From Henckelia pumila (taxonomy: Eukaryota; Streptophyta; Magnoliopsida; Lamiales; Gesneriaceae), in the NCBI RefSeq assembly GCF_033568475.1, contig NC_133122.1, positions 156,419,361-156,483,360 of the forward strand: a DNA stretch of 64,000 nt, in the 5' to 3' direction. The notes below the pieces were generated by a model, which made no database searches, was not told the origin of the DNA, and was given only the letters and a program-made list of their open reading frames with translations. Every line of letters starts with the position of its first letter. The first letter of the stretch is position 1. Shown in pieces: positions 1 through 11,725 of this stretch. Position numbers and translations under genes: made by a program.

Positions 1-525
1 GGCTCCAACCGCCGAGTCGCTGGAATCGCACATAACCTCAAATGGAAGATCCCAATTAGGTGATGTCAGCACTGTTGCCAATACTAATTTCTCTCTCAGG
101 GTCACAAATGCCTGCAAACAATGTGAGTCAAAGTCAAAAGGTGTATCCTTCATCAATAAATAAGACAGAGGTTTTGCAATTTTTGAGAAATCTTTGATAA
201 ACCACCGATAAAAACCGGCATGACCAAGAAAACTTCTGACTCCCTTGATCTTCGTCGGTGGAGGTAAGTTCTGAATGACTTGCACCTTGGCCCTGTCCAC
301 CTCAATTCCATGCTCAGATATTCGGTGCCCCAATACGATTCCATCTCTTACCATGAAGTGGCATTTCTCCAAATTTAGCACCAAATTGGTTCTTTCGCAT
401 CTCATCAAAATAGTGTTTAGATTATTCAGACATGCATCAAAAGATTGACCAAAAATTGAAAAGTCATCCATAAATATTTCTAGAAAATTTTCAACCATGT
501 CATGAAATATAGCCATCATGCATCT
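1..525 (-). pseudogene. Athila-like gypsy pol: RT palm C-terminus to RNase H start
   Basis: Reading the minus strand from about 520 down to 1 gives the second half of a Ty3/gypsy reverse transcriptase. The catalytic box reads FMDDFSIFG, the form typical of the Athila lineage. It is followed by the conserved VLGHRISEHGIEVDRAK block and the FLGHAGFYRWFIKDFSKIAKPL connection motif. The first RNase H residues (CDSSDSAVGA) lie at the window edge, so the element continues outside. The join to the preceding RT piece is broken by a TAG where related elements have glutamine, which fits a C-to-T change. No long open frame survives. Lineage is inferred from motifs and from the primer site at 2932-2949. 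Confidence 0.85.
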
Positions 526-873
526 CTAAAAATTCGCATGAGCATTACACAGACCAAAAGGCATACGTCTGTAAGCAAACGTACCATATGGGCAACTAAA
601 TGTTGTTTTATCTTGATCTTCAGGTGCAATCTCAATTTGATTATACTCTGAATACCCATCTAGAAAACAATAGAATTCATACCCAGCAAGTCTTTCTAGC
701 ATTTGGTCAATGAAGGGTAGGGGAAAATGATCCTTACGGGTTGCGTCATTCAATTTCCTATAATCTATACACACACGCCAACCTATAACTGTCCTAGTAG
801 GTATTAGATCATTTTTCTCGTTCTTAATGACAATTATTCCCCCTTTTTTCGGTACACATTGAACAGGACTCAC
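526..873 (-). pseudogene. Athila-like gypsy pol: RT fingers/palm N-terminal part
   Basis: This open stretch encodes the N-terminal half of a gypsy reverse transcriptase. Visible motifs are the SPVQCVPKKGG entry, the WRVCIDYRKLN box, the LDGYSEYNQIEIAPEDQDKT block carrying the first catalytic Asp region, and the FAYRRMPFGLCNA box. The family normally has a phenylalanine and serine in the FLDGYSGYNQI motif, and here the glycine is replaced by glutamate. The frame ends at the TAG shared with the next piece. A frameshift near 875-880 separates it from the upstream linker. It would have been part of one gag-pol polyprotein and is now dead. Confidence 0.9.
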
Positions 874-880
874 CCATGCA

Positions 881-1438
881 CTATAAAAAAATTGGGTAAA
901 TAATACCTTCGTCCAAAAGTTTTATCGTTTCAGCCTTCACTACCCCTTGCATTTTGGGATTCAATCTCCTCTGTGGCTGGACCAACGGGTTGATGTTCTC
1001 TTCCATTAAGATTTTATGCATGCAAATGGATGGATTGATTCCTTTGATATCTGCTACCTTATAGGCGAACACACTCTTATGGATTTTGAGAACATCCAGT
1101 ATTTTGGTCTCCATTTCATCTGTCAAAGAAGAAGAAATTATTACAGTTAAATTTTCATTCTCACCAAGAAATACATATTTTAGATGAGTTGGCAGTGGTT
1201 TCAATTCAACAGTCGGTGGTTCTTCAAGACTTGGTTTCTGGAGTACTAAATCCTTCCGGTCATCGAGATCTTCGAGTTTAAGCTTGCCACCTTTTCGCCA
1301 CGACTGATTATCGTTCAAGTATGCAGTCATCTCTTCTCTTCCTACATTGATTTTGACATCATGAAAACGAGATACAAGCGCCGCTACTAACGGTTCCTGG
1401 AATGTATCTAGCACATAATTATACAAAAGTGAGTCCAC
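881..1438 (-). pseudogene. Athila-like gypsy pol: protease-to-RT linker
   Basis: This 185-codon open segment ends in the block RRLNPKMQGVVKAETIKLLDEGIIYPI, which in Athila-type elements comes immediately before the reverse transcriptase SAWVSPVQ motif. The middle part (PLPTHLKYVFLGENENLTVIISSSL, EMETKILDVLKIHKSVFAYKVADIKGI) is also characteristic of the linker between protease and RT in this lineage. A frameshift at its downstream end disconnects it from RT. It has no catalytic residues of its own. Confidence 0.85.
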
Positions 1439-1496
1439 TACATCTATTTGAAAACATTATTCATTATATTGTGAACATTTAAGCGCATTAAACACA

Positions 1497-2147
1497 TCAA
1501 AAGAAATTTTCCTCTCCCACTCTCAAAAGTAGTTCTCCCTTTTGGACATCTATGAGTGTTTTTCCTATTGCCGGGAAAGGTCTTCCCAGAATAAGAGGCA
1601 TGTCCAAATCTTCTTCCATGTCAAGTACCACAAAATCCACCGGGAAGATGAATTTGTCTACTTTTACCAGTACATCTTCTATTATCCCTCTTGGATACTT
1701 TAGAGATCTGTTAGCCAATTGCAACGACATCCGGGCGGGTTTCGGCTCTCCCAAAATTAGCTTCCTGAAAACAGAATAGGGCATTAGATTTATGCTAGCA
1801 CCTAAATCACACAAAGCTTTCTGAAAAGGCACATCATTAATCATGCAAGGGATAGAGAAACTCCCTGGGTTTTTTTGCTTTGGTGGGATCTTGTTCTGAA
1901 CCAGTGCAGAGCAATTTTCTGTTAAACTGATCATGCCATGCTCCTCCAATTTCCTCTTGTTGGAGAGAATCTCCTTCAAGAACTTAGCATAGCTGGGCAT
2001 TTTCATTAGTGCGTTGGCAAAAGGAATGTTGATATTTAATTTCTTGAATACCTCTAGAAATTTTGCAAACTGGGAGTCTAGTTTGGCTTTCTTGAGAGCT
2101 GTAGGAAAAGGTGGTTGAATAACAACATTATTTTGTGATGTGGGCAT
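1497..2147 (-). pseudogene. Athila-like gypsy aspartic protease with gag C-terminus
   Basis: This 216-codon segment contains the retroviral-type protease of an Athila-like element. The flap and active-site neighbourhood reads PCMINDVPFQKALCDLGASINLMPYSVFRKL. The catalytic D-L-G-A box occupies the place of the usual D-[ST]-G, as is common in Athila. The second conserved block is MEEDLDMPLILGRPFPAIGKTLIDVQKGEL. The N-terminal part (FAKFLEVFKKLNINIPFANALMKMPSYAKFLKEILSNKRKLEE) is the conserved gag-to-protease bridge. The reading frame is broken on both sides, so no polyprotein can be made. Confidence 0.88.
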
Positions 2148-2181
2148 GGTTGTCTAGAAGTAGAAGACTTACCTGCAGTTT

Positions 2182-2388
2182 TCACCGATATAGTAACTTC
2201 TGGCTCTTTCGCTTCTTGCTCTCAGGTTCTACTTGCTTCCTACTTCTCAATTCAACTGCCTTGACCTGCTCTTTTGGATTCTTCTCCGTGTCGCTTGGCA
2301 AAATACCCAGATCTCTACTGGACATCGCTTTAGCCAACTGCCATATCTGATTCTCCAAATTTTTTATCAATGCATCCTGATTTTGCAT
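2182..2388 (-). pseudogene. Athila-like gag hinge fragment
   Basis: This short open stretch lies between gag and protease on the minus strand. It encodes LIKNLENQIWQLAKAMSSRDLGILPSDTEKNPKEQVKAVELRSRK, matching the hinge of Athila-type polyproteins where a leucine-rich helix precedes a lysine/arginine-rich linker. It has no catalytic function. It is separated from neighbouring pieces by stops and frameshifts. Confidence 0.7.
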
Positions 2389-2427
2389 TCTGGTTTCAGT
2401 GGATGATATGAACTTTAGCCTTATCTG

Positions 2428-2865
2428 TTAATGAAAAAGGGAATAAACGCAAACGAATAGCATCATCAGAAACTCCTTGCATCTTGAAAAAGTATCACAA
2501 ATTTCTAGAAAATTTGTAATGTGAGCATATGGGTCATCGATCGTTGTCCCACCAAATTGGACTGTGTTTTGCACCATCTGAATGATAGCAGGCTTTATTT
2601 CGAAATGATTCGCTGCTATGGTTGGCATGATGATGCCAGGTCTGGCATCCTCGATGGATGGCAAGACGCTATCCATCATGGATCTGTAGACAGGTGGTGC
2701 ATTATTCTCATCATCTCCCTCTAAACGTCGTCGTTCTTCGTCTGCCATTGCTTCTTGTTGCTGCCTTCTTCTCCTGCGAAAATTTATTTCGATTTCTTGA
2801 TCAAAAGGTAAGAGTTCCGAATCAGGTGAATGTTGCATGCACTGCCGGAGTATCCTGCAGTTCAC
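2428..2865 (-). pseudogene. Athila-like gag N-terminal fragment
   Basis: This fragment starts close to the primer site, as gag should. It shows an arginine-rich patch and acidic stretch (NFRRRRRQQQEAMADEERRRLEGDDE) and then the start of the retrotransposon gag domain. That domain reads FEIKPAIIQMVQ, FGGTTIDDPYAHITNFLEICDTF, which is diagnostic of Athila/Tat-type elements. The frame is lost soon after, so most of the capsid domain is missing or shifted. Neighbours in order on the minus strand are the LTR, primer site, this gag, then the protease. Confidence 0.85.
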
Positions 2866-2931
2866 ATATGATAATATTGATAAAAATTGAAGTAGAGAGA
2901 ATTAAACAAACCACATTAAAGTAATCAATAG

Positions 2932-2949
2932 TCCCCTGCAACGGCGCCA
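2932..2949 (-). other. Primer binding site, tRNA-Asp type
   Basis: Read on the minus strand this is TGGCGCCGTTGCAGGGGA. It complements the 3' end of plant tRNA-Asp, with one mismatch to the usual TGGCGCCGTTGCCGGGGA. It lies six bases inside the LTR end, the expected position, and supports assignment to the Athila group. Confidence 0.85.
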
Positions 2950-2955
2950 AAAACT

Positions 2956-4335
2956 TGATCAAGCAAATACTAACACTTAAAATCAATATAAATATATCTT
3001 AATTATGCTCAAAATTATCGCAAGTGCACGAATCAAGTTATATTAAAGTGTACTAGGTAAGAGTATCGTCCTTATGGACTATGTCACAATAATTCAGTTA
3101 TTTTATTCCTCTACCCAAAGTCACGAAAATTTGATGAATGTTTATACTAAAATTATATACTAGTAAAACTCAAAATACTTGAATTAAAATAAATAACCAC
3201 AACAAATTTTAGAATAGAAAAATATAAAATAAGAATATTTTGTTGGAATCTCGGTTCACCTTCCCCTAATTGAACCGGGCGATTGGAATTTACTTTTATA
3301 CACATAAATTCGACAGGAATTCCTGATATATCGACACTCTCTCTCGAGTTCATGCCAATCTAATTCAAGTTAATGAAACAATTAAATCTCTTTAATTATT
3401 TATCATTACTGATTGCTTTGCGTTCTTTGAATTCCTACAACTTTCAATCTGGTGTTCTATGACTATCAACATGTACTAAATATCATATCTCTATGCAAAT
3501 TTTAAGTCCATGAATCTTGTCACTCGTCCTAATCATGAATTTATCTCTCGATAATAATTCATAACATATGAAACTATGTTAAAGCTGACTACTCCTTAAT
3601 ATAGAATAATAAACCATGACAAAATCAAATAATAGTATAAAGTAAACTCAATTCGTCCAACAAATTCAATCACACAAACATGTTTCGGGGTTCGGATCCC
3701 CTAAATTCCACAAAAGAAGGTTTAGCTACTACAACCCATAATAAAAATTAATCTAACAATGTTTTCAACATAAAAATTCAAAGTTTGGAAAAAAAAAAAA
3801 CCCAAAACGCCAAGGAGAATCCTCCAATCTTCACGAGCCGCCTCAGCCTTTATCTTCTGCATGTCGAACCCTCAAAACGTCTAAAAATCTTCTACTTATA
3901 TTGCCCTTAGAGTCCTTTCCTTTTAAAACACCCGGAATAAAAATTTCCAAAATTACGCGAGAGCACCCGAGCGGTAGAAATTTGCAGCTCGGGCGTTGGG
4001 TTTCTGCCTCCTTACTACCCTTGTTTTTCGAGCACGCGCTCGAGCGGTAATAAATTACCGCTCGGGCACACCCCTCTCTGATTTTTTTCTTCTTTTCTCC
4101 AATGTTGCGCTCGGTCGGTAGAATACAGCAGCTCGAGCGCACTCTGACTTTTCCAAAATAAATTCTTTTTTTCTTGATTTCCTGCTAAACAACCTTAAAT
4201 ATCAGAGGAGTGAACAAAATGCATGAGAAAACACTAAATGCAAACAAGATTAGATTAAAACAAACAAAACGACATGAAACGAATGCAAAACACATAGAAA
4301 CCAAGCAATAAAACAAATGAAATTGACTCATGTCA
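2956..4335 (-). repeat. 5' LTR of the Athila-like element
   Basis: The LTR runs from TG at 2956, next to the primer site, to CA at 4335; its minus-strand start reads TGACATGAGTCAATTTC. Near the primer site the minus strand carries GATTCGTGCACTTGCGATA, a signature of Athila LTR ends. Three GC-rich inverted-repeat hairpins lie at about 3961-3995, 4034-4069 and 4105-4140, using the half-site CGCTCGAGCGG. About 50 bases downstream on the minus strand is a TATA-like ATATAAGTA near 3893-3901. The other LTR is outside the window. The outer boundary is inferred from the TG...CA ends only. Confidence 0.75.
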
Positions 4336-6690
4336 ATAATCTCTTAAAGTCGTGTGTGTGTGCTTGCTAAAATATTATTGTTTCTTTAATTTTTCATCAA
4401 ATTTCTAAAACTTGATTTTTTAAATAAAATTAGGTCTATTTTAAATATAAGTACTGAATATTGGCTGCTAAATCTCAAGGCTGGACAAGCTTGGACATTA
4501 TCATAACAGTTTCAATTGGATGTGGTCGCCTTGCCTAAAGTTGTTTTTGTCCTACGCAGAAGTGCTCAGTCACAAGAATTGGTCTCAATTGAAGATTTTG
4601 CAAGTGAGCTTATGCATTCCTTCCTTACTTTTTGCTATATCCTTCTTCCGACCTAGACACAGATGGGTGATTGTTATTTTTATATGTTTTTATGAACATT
4701 AGCTCCGACATAGTCGCCCACTCTTATTCGGGGAAACAAGCGGCTTCAATGAAATGAAGATGAACCCAAAAGCAACAGTTTGATTACCTTGAGATAGCGT
4801 GCAGAAGATTTGAGTTTCTGTCCTAGTTGATTTAGAGTTCAGATGGTTTGGTGACCATGGCTGCAATACAAATTATGTTCTTTCATATTTTCTATCAGCA
4901 AATGTTTTTAACCTTGTGGCTATGCAGACATTTCTATATTTCTTTTTTAATGACAAAACAACACTACCATCTTATTTTCATGTCATCTTTTTAAAAAATA
5001 ATAATAATAAATGGTATATTATAACTTTTTTATATATCCAAACACTAAACTCTATTATCTGACCAAAATTTACATGTTTGACTACTATAGTAAATTCTGA
5101 TTTTTTTTAAATGCAGAAAACCAAACCTACGTGTCATTTCACAATGAAATTTCAAAAACTCATCAAGTTTGATATCGAAAGACAAAACAAGAATTCTATT
5201 TTTTTTCCCTGCTGCTTAGTCATGCATTTCAAAAGGGCAGTCAAATTATCTTTCTAACGAGCATCCTTTAAAAAATTTTGCATCTGCATTTGTCATCCAT
5301 GTTTCCTTCTCTGAAAACATGAGCGAGAACATAATTATTGATTTCCCCTAGCATCAATCGTATACAACAGACATGCATATGCATTTCTTTTCATTTAGCT
5401 TCTCTATTTCGAGATATTACATCTATTTCAATCTTGAAATCTCCTTCTATTAGCACATAATCCCAGCGGTTTTGAAGCTCAAGATCAAGGCCTTTCCGCA
5501 TGGCAACCAATTTGGCACTTGTGCTGTTATATTGTCCAATGCATTCTGCATACCAAAGAAGAAAGTCAGCATTATGGTTTCTGAATATCCCTCCAATGCT
5601 GGCTTCCCCTGTCTTGTATCTTCATGATCCGTCGAAATTTAGTTTTTTCCAGCCTATTTCGGGCTTTTCTCATCTCACATTTATGGCTTCCTCATGCATT
5701 TTCCTGGACAAAACATGATATGGCCTGTAAATTGCAGTCTTACAACAAAAAAATCTTGAAATTCCTGGCAACATTTCAAAGGTAATGTGTAAAAAATGTG
5801 ACAGAGAAAGGATGGTGTCGAGGTTGAAATATTAAGATGGGATAACGTAAGAAAACACACATGGCTTCATGCAATTTGTGCAGGAAACTTGGAGTACAGG
5901 ATAAGCAAGGTAGCATGAGAATTTCATGGATACAAGGTAAGACTTGATACTTGGATTCCTTGTTTTTGTTCTCTGGAATTTATCACAAAAGGAATATGCA
6001 TGGGGGACTGTAAGTGGACTTGATTTTACAGCAGTGTTTTACCATTGTTTTTTTATTTTCAAATGTCAATAACTGTATTCTTGCTTTGGCACCACGAAAC
6101 CAGTTATTTAACTGGAATGGAAGTTCATATTTTGGTCTTCAAGCAGTAATGCTCATGGATGTTTGTTTTGTAACTTACTAGTGGCTGGTGATATAATGCA
6201 CGTAAATTTGGTATTTCAAATTCAGGTGAAAGGAGTGAGATGTCTGCGTGAATTCTGCTGTGAATCGAGATAGATATTCCCAGTTTTTGCGCATAAGGAA
6301 TCATATCCGTAAATTATACGTCTTCTTTCGGTATGCTTATGGTTCTTGGGCTCAATTCTCTACTCCTGTGTTGCTTTAATTATCTTCTACCATGATTTAA
6401 TTCCCAAGATTGATATTTTGCTTTATGAAATTCTTACTTGTAAGTATGCTGGGGACTTGCGAGGTCTGATATTGGGAAAATGACAAGAAATTCTAGAACA
6501 GTCTTGAAACATGTGTTGGATGTTTTTTACTCTTCTGTAAAATTCAGTCACATGTTTGGTACAGAGCTTAATTCTTTCTTGCACTGCGTATGGTCATAGT
6601 AAAAAAATTATTCACGCCTTTATTGAATTAAATAAATATTATTTGGAATCTGAGACGAAGTACTTAAATTCAGTTTATCTTGTGATGAAT
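4336..6690. other. Low-copy-looking region without an intact gene
   Basis: This 2.35 kb stretch lies between two LTRs and shows no repeat shared with the rest of the window. It is AT-rich with scattered coding-like islands. The only recognisable one is the RNase H-like relic at 5395-5690. Around 5780-5950 and 6230-6380 the sequence looks like degenerate exon-intron DNA, but I cannot assign a family. No promoter, RNA gene or intact ORF was found. Confidence 0.5.
5395..5690 (-). pseudogene. RNase H-like domain (RVT_3 type) pseudogene
   Basis: On the minus strand one frame reads GWKKLNFDGS, then a TGA, then RYKTGEASIGGIFRNHNADFLL, and later LVAMRKGLDLE and YVLIEGDFKIEIDVIS. This is the plant RNase H-like fold found both in L1-type LINEs and in stand-alone host proteins. 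The first catalytic Asp (FDGS) and the EGD motif are present. The glutamate expected in the AELWA-type motif is lysine here (AKLVA). The single stop fits CGA to TGA. No reverse transcriptase is visible beside it, so whether it is a LINE tail or a host gene relic is open. Confidence 0.75.
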
Positions 6691-6695
6691 GATTA

Positions 6696-8779
6696 TGTGA
6701 GAACCTCGGTTCTAATCCTCTAATCTCGAGAATAAAAACATACATCGAATAAACTAATGCTCAATAAATCAAGCAAAGAAAAGAAAGGAATTTCTTTTTT
6801 TGAAATAGTGCCTCGCTCGAGCGGCAAGAAACGCCCGCTCGAGCGAGAAAAACTCTGTCCGGCACTCTTAAAAGCTCTCGCTCGAGCGGGAAGAAACGTC
6901 CGCTCGAGCGAGCCAATCTCTGACTAAAAAAAATAAAATCCCCTCGCTCGAGCGGTACAATTCCTCCGCTCGGGCGAGACCAGTTCTGAACAAAAAACTC
7001 AGAACTTGCTCTAAACAATTTCTTCAACTCCAAATCTATTCAAAAACATGCCGAGATATAAAATACAAACTACAACGACATGCAAACCTCAAAGCTCGAA
7101 TATTCGATACAACATAATTTAAAGAAAGTACAAGTTCTAACATGCTTCCAAAATAATAAAAGTTCGACATGCTATTCGAATCCTAAACCGAACCCTCACT
7201 TCTATCATCGCAATCCCGATCTAGTCATGCTGCCTTTGGCTCGAACCTGTCCTACCTGTTGCCAAGCACACATACAAAAACAAGACAATAACCAAAAAAA
7301 TTCGGTGAAAATACAATTCCTAGTAAAAGAGACAATACAGGCAGTATCAAATAATATATCGAAACATGATATACCGACATCCAACATGTAATTTCACGAA
7401 GTATATTAACAACATGAATAACAATATCTCCATTCAAAATGCAATAAAATGCAATGCATGTCTTTAAAATAGGGATTATCAGACTCAGATAATCAAGGAA
7501 TCTGGTTTTTTCTCTTCTTCTGTAGGGTTCCCGAGGTAAAATATCACATCAATCACACCGACTCTACCCTCGGATGGACGATGTATATCTCAATCCTCTA
7601 GACTTTGAAGCGACTATAGAGAGTTGATCGGCCATTGTAGTAAATCGCCCACAATACCACTCGATTATAATCCCCGGAACATCTAATTCTCAATGAAAAT
7701 GAATGAATTGGCTCAATATGAATGCATGTGAAATCATAACACACTCAATCATATAATTCAAGTAATTCTCTTAAACATGAAAGCATGTGATTTCTTCGGA
7801 ACACTCGAATCAAGTTGGATTCGAGTAACTCGTTCCATTCAAATCTAAGTCGTCTTATACCTTTTTCTCGATTCGAAGTAGCTTCCAATCTCGATCAAGC
7901 TACAATAACAAGAATTCCAAACAAAAGTCATACAACTCAATTCCAAGAATGAGATCAACTCGATACCAAACCTCGATCAATTCTTCGATGATTCGAATTT
8001 TTCCAATTCTAAACTCCACGATCTTCAGTCAAATCTGTACGGAGATATTAAACAATCCAATATCAATCCATTCAATTCAAAACCATTCAAAGGCTCAAAT
8101 TCAAACTCCTAATTCCAAAAATCTCAAACAGACGGCATAACGGCTATAAATTCAACTATCCAAAATCACAGACAACAATATACCACTCTAAAAAACTCAA
8201 TTCAACAACAACTCATCCAATTCAACTCAATTCCAACAAATCTCAAAATCTCAATTTTCGAATTAATGCCTAAAAATTCAAAACAAATCTGAACGACGTT
8301 CTTTTTCCTATCCGACTTCGAATATACGATCTATCTTAGCTCAAGAACAACATATCCAAATTTAAACAATTTCTAACAACATCCCAAAATCTATGTATAC
8401 TGGATCGAAGAAAAACTTGCGTTACAACGGAGCTCTCTCAGCCGTGATCGCGAATATGCCTTCATATTGAATTTCTATCAGACTGATCGAGCTCGGAATG
8501 AAATCTCAAAGCTTGAAGAAAGCTTTAATGGAGGAATCGGCTTGGAGGCGTGGAGGAGAGAAGAGGAAGGAGAAGATGACTTAGTCAACTAAAAAGGGCC
8601 AAGTATATATATATATATATATATATATTAATCTCATTTTCGCATTTTGGTCCCTGAATTCTTCAAAAATTGCAATTCAGACCCTGATCGAATATCAATT
8701 AAATACTCAAATTTCTTAATCTCCGATTATAAATCTTAATCTCTTAAAATCTCGGTTAGGAAAATTTTGGGGCGTTACA
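6696..8779 (-). repeat. 3' LTR of decayed gypsy element (family D)
   Basis: The LTR runs from TGTGAGAACCTCGG at 6696 to GCGTTACA at 8779. On the minus strand it begins TGTAACGCCCC directly after a purine-rich tract (8782-8797), so this is the 3' LTR. The first 530 bp match 11726-12256, which defines the LTR pair. Three hairpins built on CTCGCTCGAGCGG lie at 6811-6847, 6875-6912 and 6942-6979. A (TA)n tract lies at about 8603-8630. No matching target duplication was found: GATTA precedes it and GAAAT follows the other LTR. Confidence 0.8.
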
Positions 8780-11708
8780 ATTTTCCTCCTTTAAGAACTG
8801 ATTTTGTCCTCGAAATCAAATACGGTGCAATCCCAAAAGAGATAATATCAGAACTGCAAATAAAATCCTCATCACAGAAATAACTCTGAAAAAATTTCTG
8901 ATTCAAATCTAATTCTGTCTCTCAAAATGCTTCTTCAAATCCGTAACGGCTCAACTGCACGGTTACACTGAATCGGTCTGTTTCGGAGATGATTCAATTC
9001 CGATTTAAACTCTGAAATGGTCGTCTCAAGAAATCTGGAAATTTCAGCAACAAGAGACGTGAAACACGTCGAGAAAACCAGAAAGAGATGGAACAAACGA
9101 ACGATTAAAGCAAGATCGCCTATCTTCTTCAGAATCGCCTACAAATCGGTCAATCTCGGAGACGATTTCTCTCTCTCGAATCAAACGAAATCACCGAAAT
9201 AAGAATTCTTCTGAATTATTCGGTCTCCCTGATCAAAACACAGAGATCTGTGTCTGAAATTGAATAATTCGTCTATCGGTCCTGAGCCGTCATTAATCTC
9301 ATCTGATAATTCTTCATCTATCCATTCGAACCTCGAAACTGTTCCCAAATCAGGAAACCCAGAAAAACCTTCCCAAACAATCGAGATTTTCATTCTGCTC
9401 GCACAACCCATCAAAATATGTCATCAAGATAATCATCTGATAGCTGCAATGTTGTACGCAACTTCACAAGGAGTAAAGAAACTTGCCAACTAGTGCTAAG
9501 TTGAGCACTACACTCATGGCATAACCTCTAAAATCTGAATCTTTCGCTCTGACTGTCCGTCGTTCTGAGGATTAAAGCTAAGTTCAGATGTAATCGAACA
9601 ACAAAAGTCTCTTCTAAGACTATGCCCAAAAGAAAGGGCGACTCGAGGTTCTCTGTTTGAAAAGAATAAATTCGGCAAATCAAGCAATCTGACAATCCTT
9701 CCGACAAAATTCAATCATCTGGTCAAGTTGGAATTTCATTCTGTACGGAAAACAGTAGCAGATTCCTCAATCAGTCAATCATACTCAGATGACATCTCAA
9801 TCTCAGACTGATCGATAGCTTCAGAACAATACTCATCAAAAATTAAACCTCTTTCCATTTTGAACCGAAAACTGCGCCACAGACAGTCGGATCATTCTCT
9901 CTCTCATCTATCATTTGCGAACAGTTCAGAACATCAGAAGCCATAATTTGAATCTCATTCTTCATCGTCCTCTATCCGATCTGATTCCTCCAAACATCAA
10001 ACATCTTCCGGCCATCTGGAAGAACACTGAATAGATTCCAAAGTGCCAATATCAAGATACACTGTCTCAAACCAAAAAATCTGGCACAACTAAACGATTA
10101 CTCACAACTAAGGCATCAGTACTGACCTGAAACTCAGACTTTATCCAGGTCTGATTCTCCTTCATCGAATTCTGAAAAATCGAATCAGATTTCTAAGCGT
10201 TCTCTATCTTCTCAAACAACTCTGGTTTCCCTGTAAATATCGAGAATTCCTCCACACATTTCTGAAATCAACCGGTTATTCGATAGAACAAATGTCAATA
10301 AAATCTTCGAATCGAGAATTCTTACCGGAGAATTACCACTCTTCTGTCACCTCAGATCTGATTCTGACAACTCTCTCTGAGATCAATCCTCGGTTTCCCT
10401 GTACTCGGTTAAAGAAACTAAACGGACAATAATCAAAATCTGATAACCATAGAACAATACTACTCAGTTCAATCAAATTCCCAACAGAAATTTCAAATTT
10501 TCGGACTAACCTTGCAGCAATTCTATTTCCCCTCTCAACAAAACATTGCAACTATAGAAATAAAGAGTTTAAAAAGCACAGATTCAACAAAATAAATTCC
10601 TCAATAAAAAAGCAAGGGACGTAACCGAACCTAATAGAATAAGAGCAGAAAAACCAAAATCGAACTGTTACCTGCTAAGTCATCGACAAGTACAACCTGA
10701 GTCTAAAAATCCTCGGTAAGAACATAGACCAAGGCCTACTGCCATGGAGGTTGATTCAAATATTGATTCCTCCCAATAGATTCTGCTGAGGTGGCTGAAA
10801 AGAGTGAACACTCTGAGATCGTTCAACACCTCGCTGAGGACATATCATAGCAAAGTGTTCGGGTTGCTGACAGATAATGACAACTACCAAAGGTTCCATG
10901 ACAAAGCTCACTGAGGTGACGACCTCTACAATTGCTGCAGGATATACCTGAAGTTTCCATACTCTGTCCTAAGCCAAATTGTTCGATTCACTTGAGCTAG
11001 AATAACCGCTCCTAGACTTCTTGAATTGCTTTCTCCTCGGCCGAAAATGATCTCTAATTCTCTAACACTTTCTTTTCAAAATCCACCAACTTAATCAAAC
11101 TCCTAAGGTTGGTACAACACTAACCGAATTCGATGGTCATCGGTGTATTCTCGAAAATCAAACATCTGCTCGATTTCTTGTAACTAGATTTCACATTCAA
11201 CGGCATTCTCAGTACTCTTTAGAGTCGGTGGGTTAAAAGACTGAATCGTCATCAGTAAAGATTCCATTGGTTTCGGAGTGACATCCAACTGATCAGTCAC
11301 AGTACTACTCTATTCAATCGGGTTCGATGCTGGTAGGTTCCTGTTCAAAATTCTTCAAGGGGAAAAATCTGATACTCAAGAGAATTAGGACACAAATTAA
11401 CTCAATCTTCAAACATTCGGTGTCCAACAACCTCTGCTCTGATTACTCAAGCAATTCGATGGGATCCTGATTTAAACAGGAATAAAATAGTTTGTATCTC
11501 AAATAAGTCATTCTTCACAACTTATATCAATTAACCATGATTTATAATTTAAATCACATATTCATGTAATTCAAATAATTTCCGAATAATAAATCATTCT
11601 CGCATGAAATTTGAATAATAATTTAAATAATTCAATCATATGCGAGAATTCAATACATGCGGACTCGATCTACCCCGCTCACTTCTAAATTCAGTCCAAG
11701 ATCTTATC
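8780..11708 (-). pseudogene. Decayed gypsy gag-pol internal region (family D)
   Basis: No long ORF remains, but landmarks fix identity and direction. At about 9530-9600 the minus strand reads FNPQNDGQSERKIQILE, the integrase motif that contains the catalytic Glu. At about 10845-10900 it reads ICQQPEHFAMICPQRG, a gag zinc knuckle with the first Cys lost. The order from the primer site at 11709 is gag, then pol, then the purine tract at 8782. The region is only about 2.9 kb, so large parts of RT and RNase H are deleted or unrecognisable. The element is dead. Confidence 0.75.
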
Positions 11709-11720
11709 TCTCTGATACCA
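11709..11720 (-). other. Primer binding site, initiator tRNA-Met type
   Basis: The plus strand TCTCTGATACCA is the 3' end of initiator tRNA-Met, so the minus strand carries TGGTATCAGAGA, the usual plant gypsy primer site. It lies five bases from the LTR start at 11726. Confidence 0.85.
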
Positions 11721-11725
11721 CTTAA

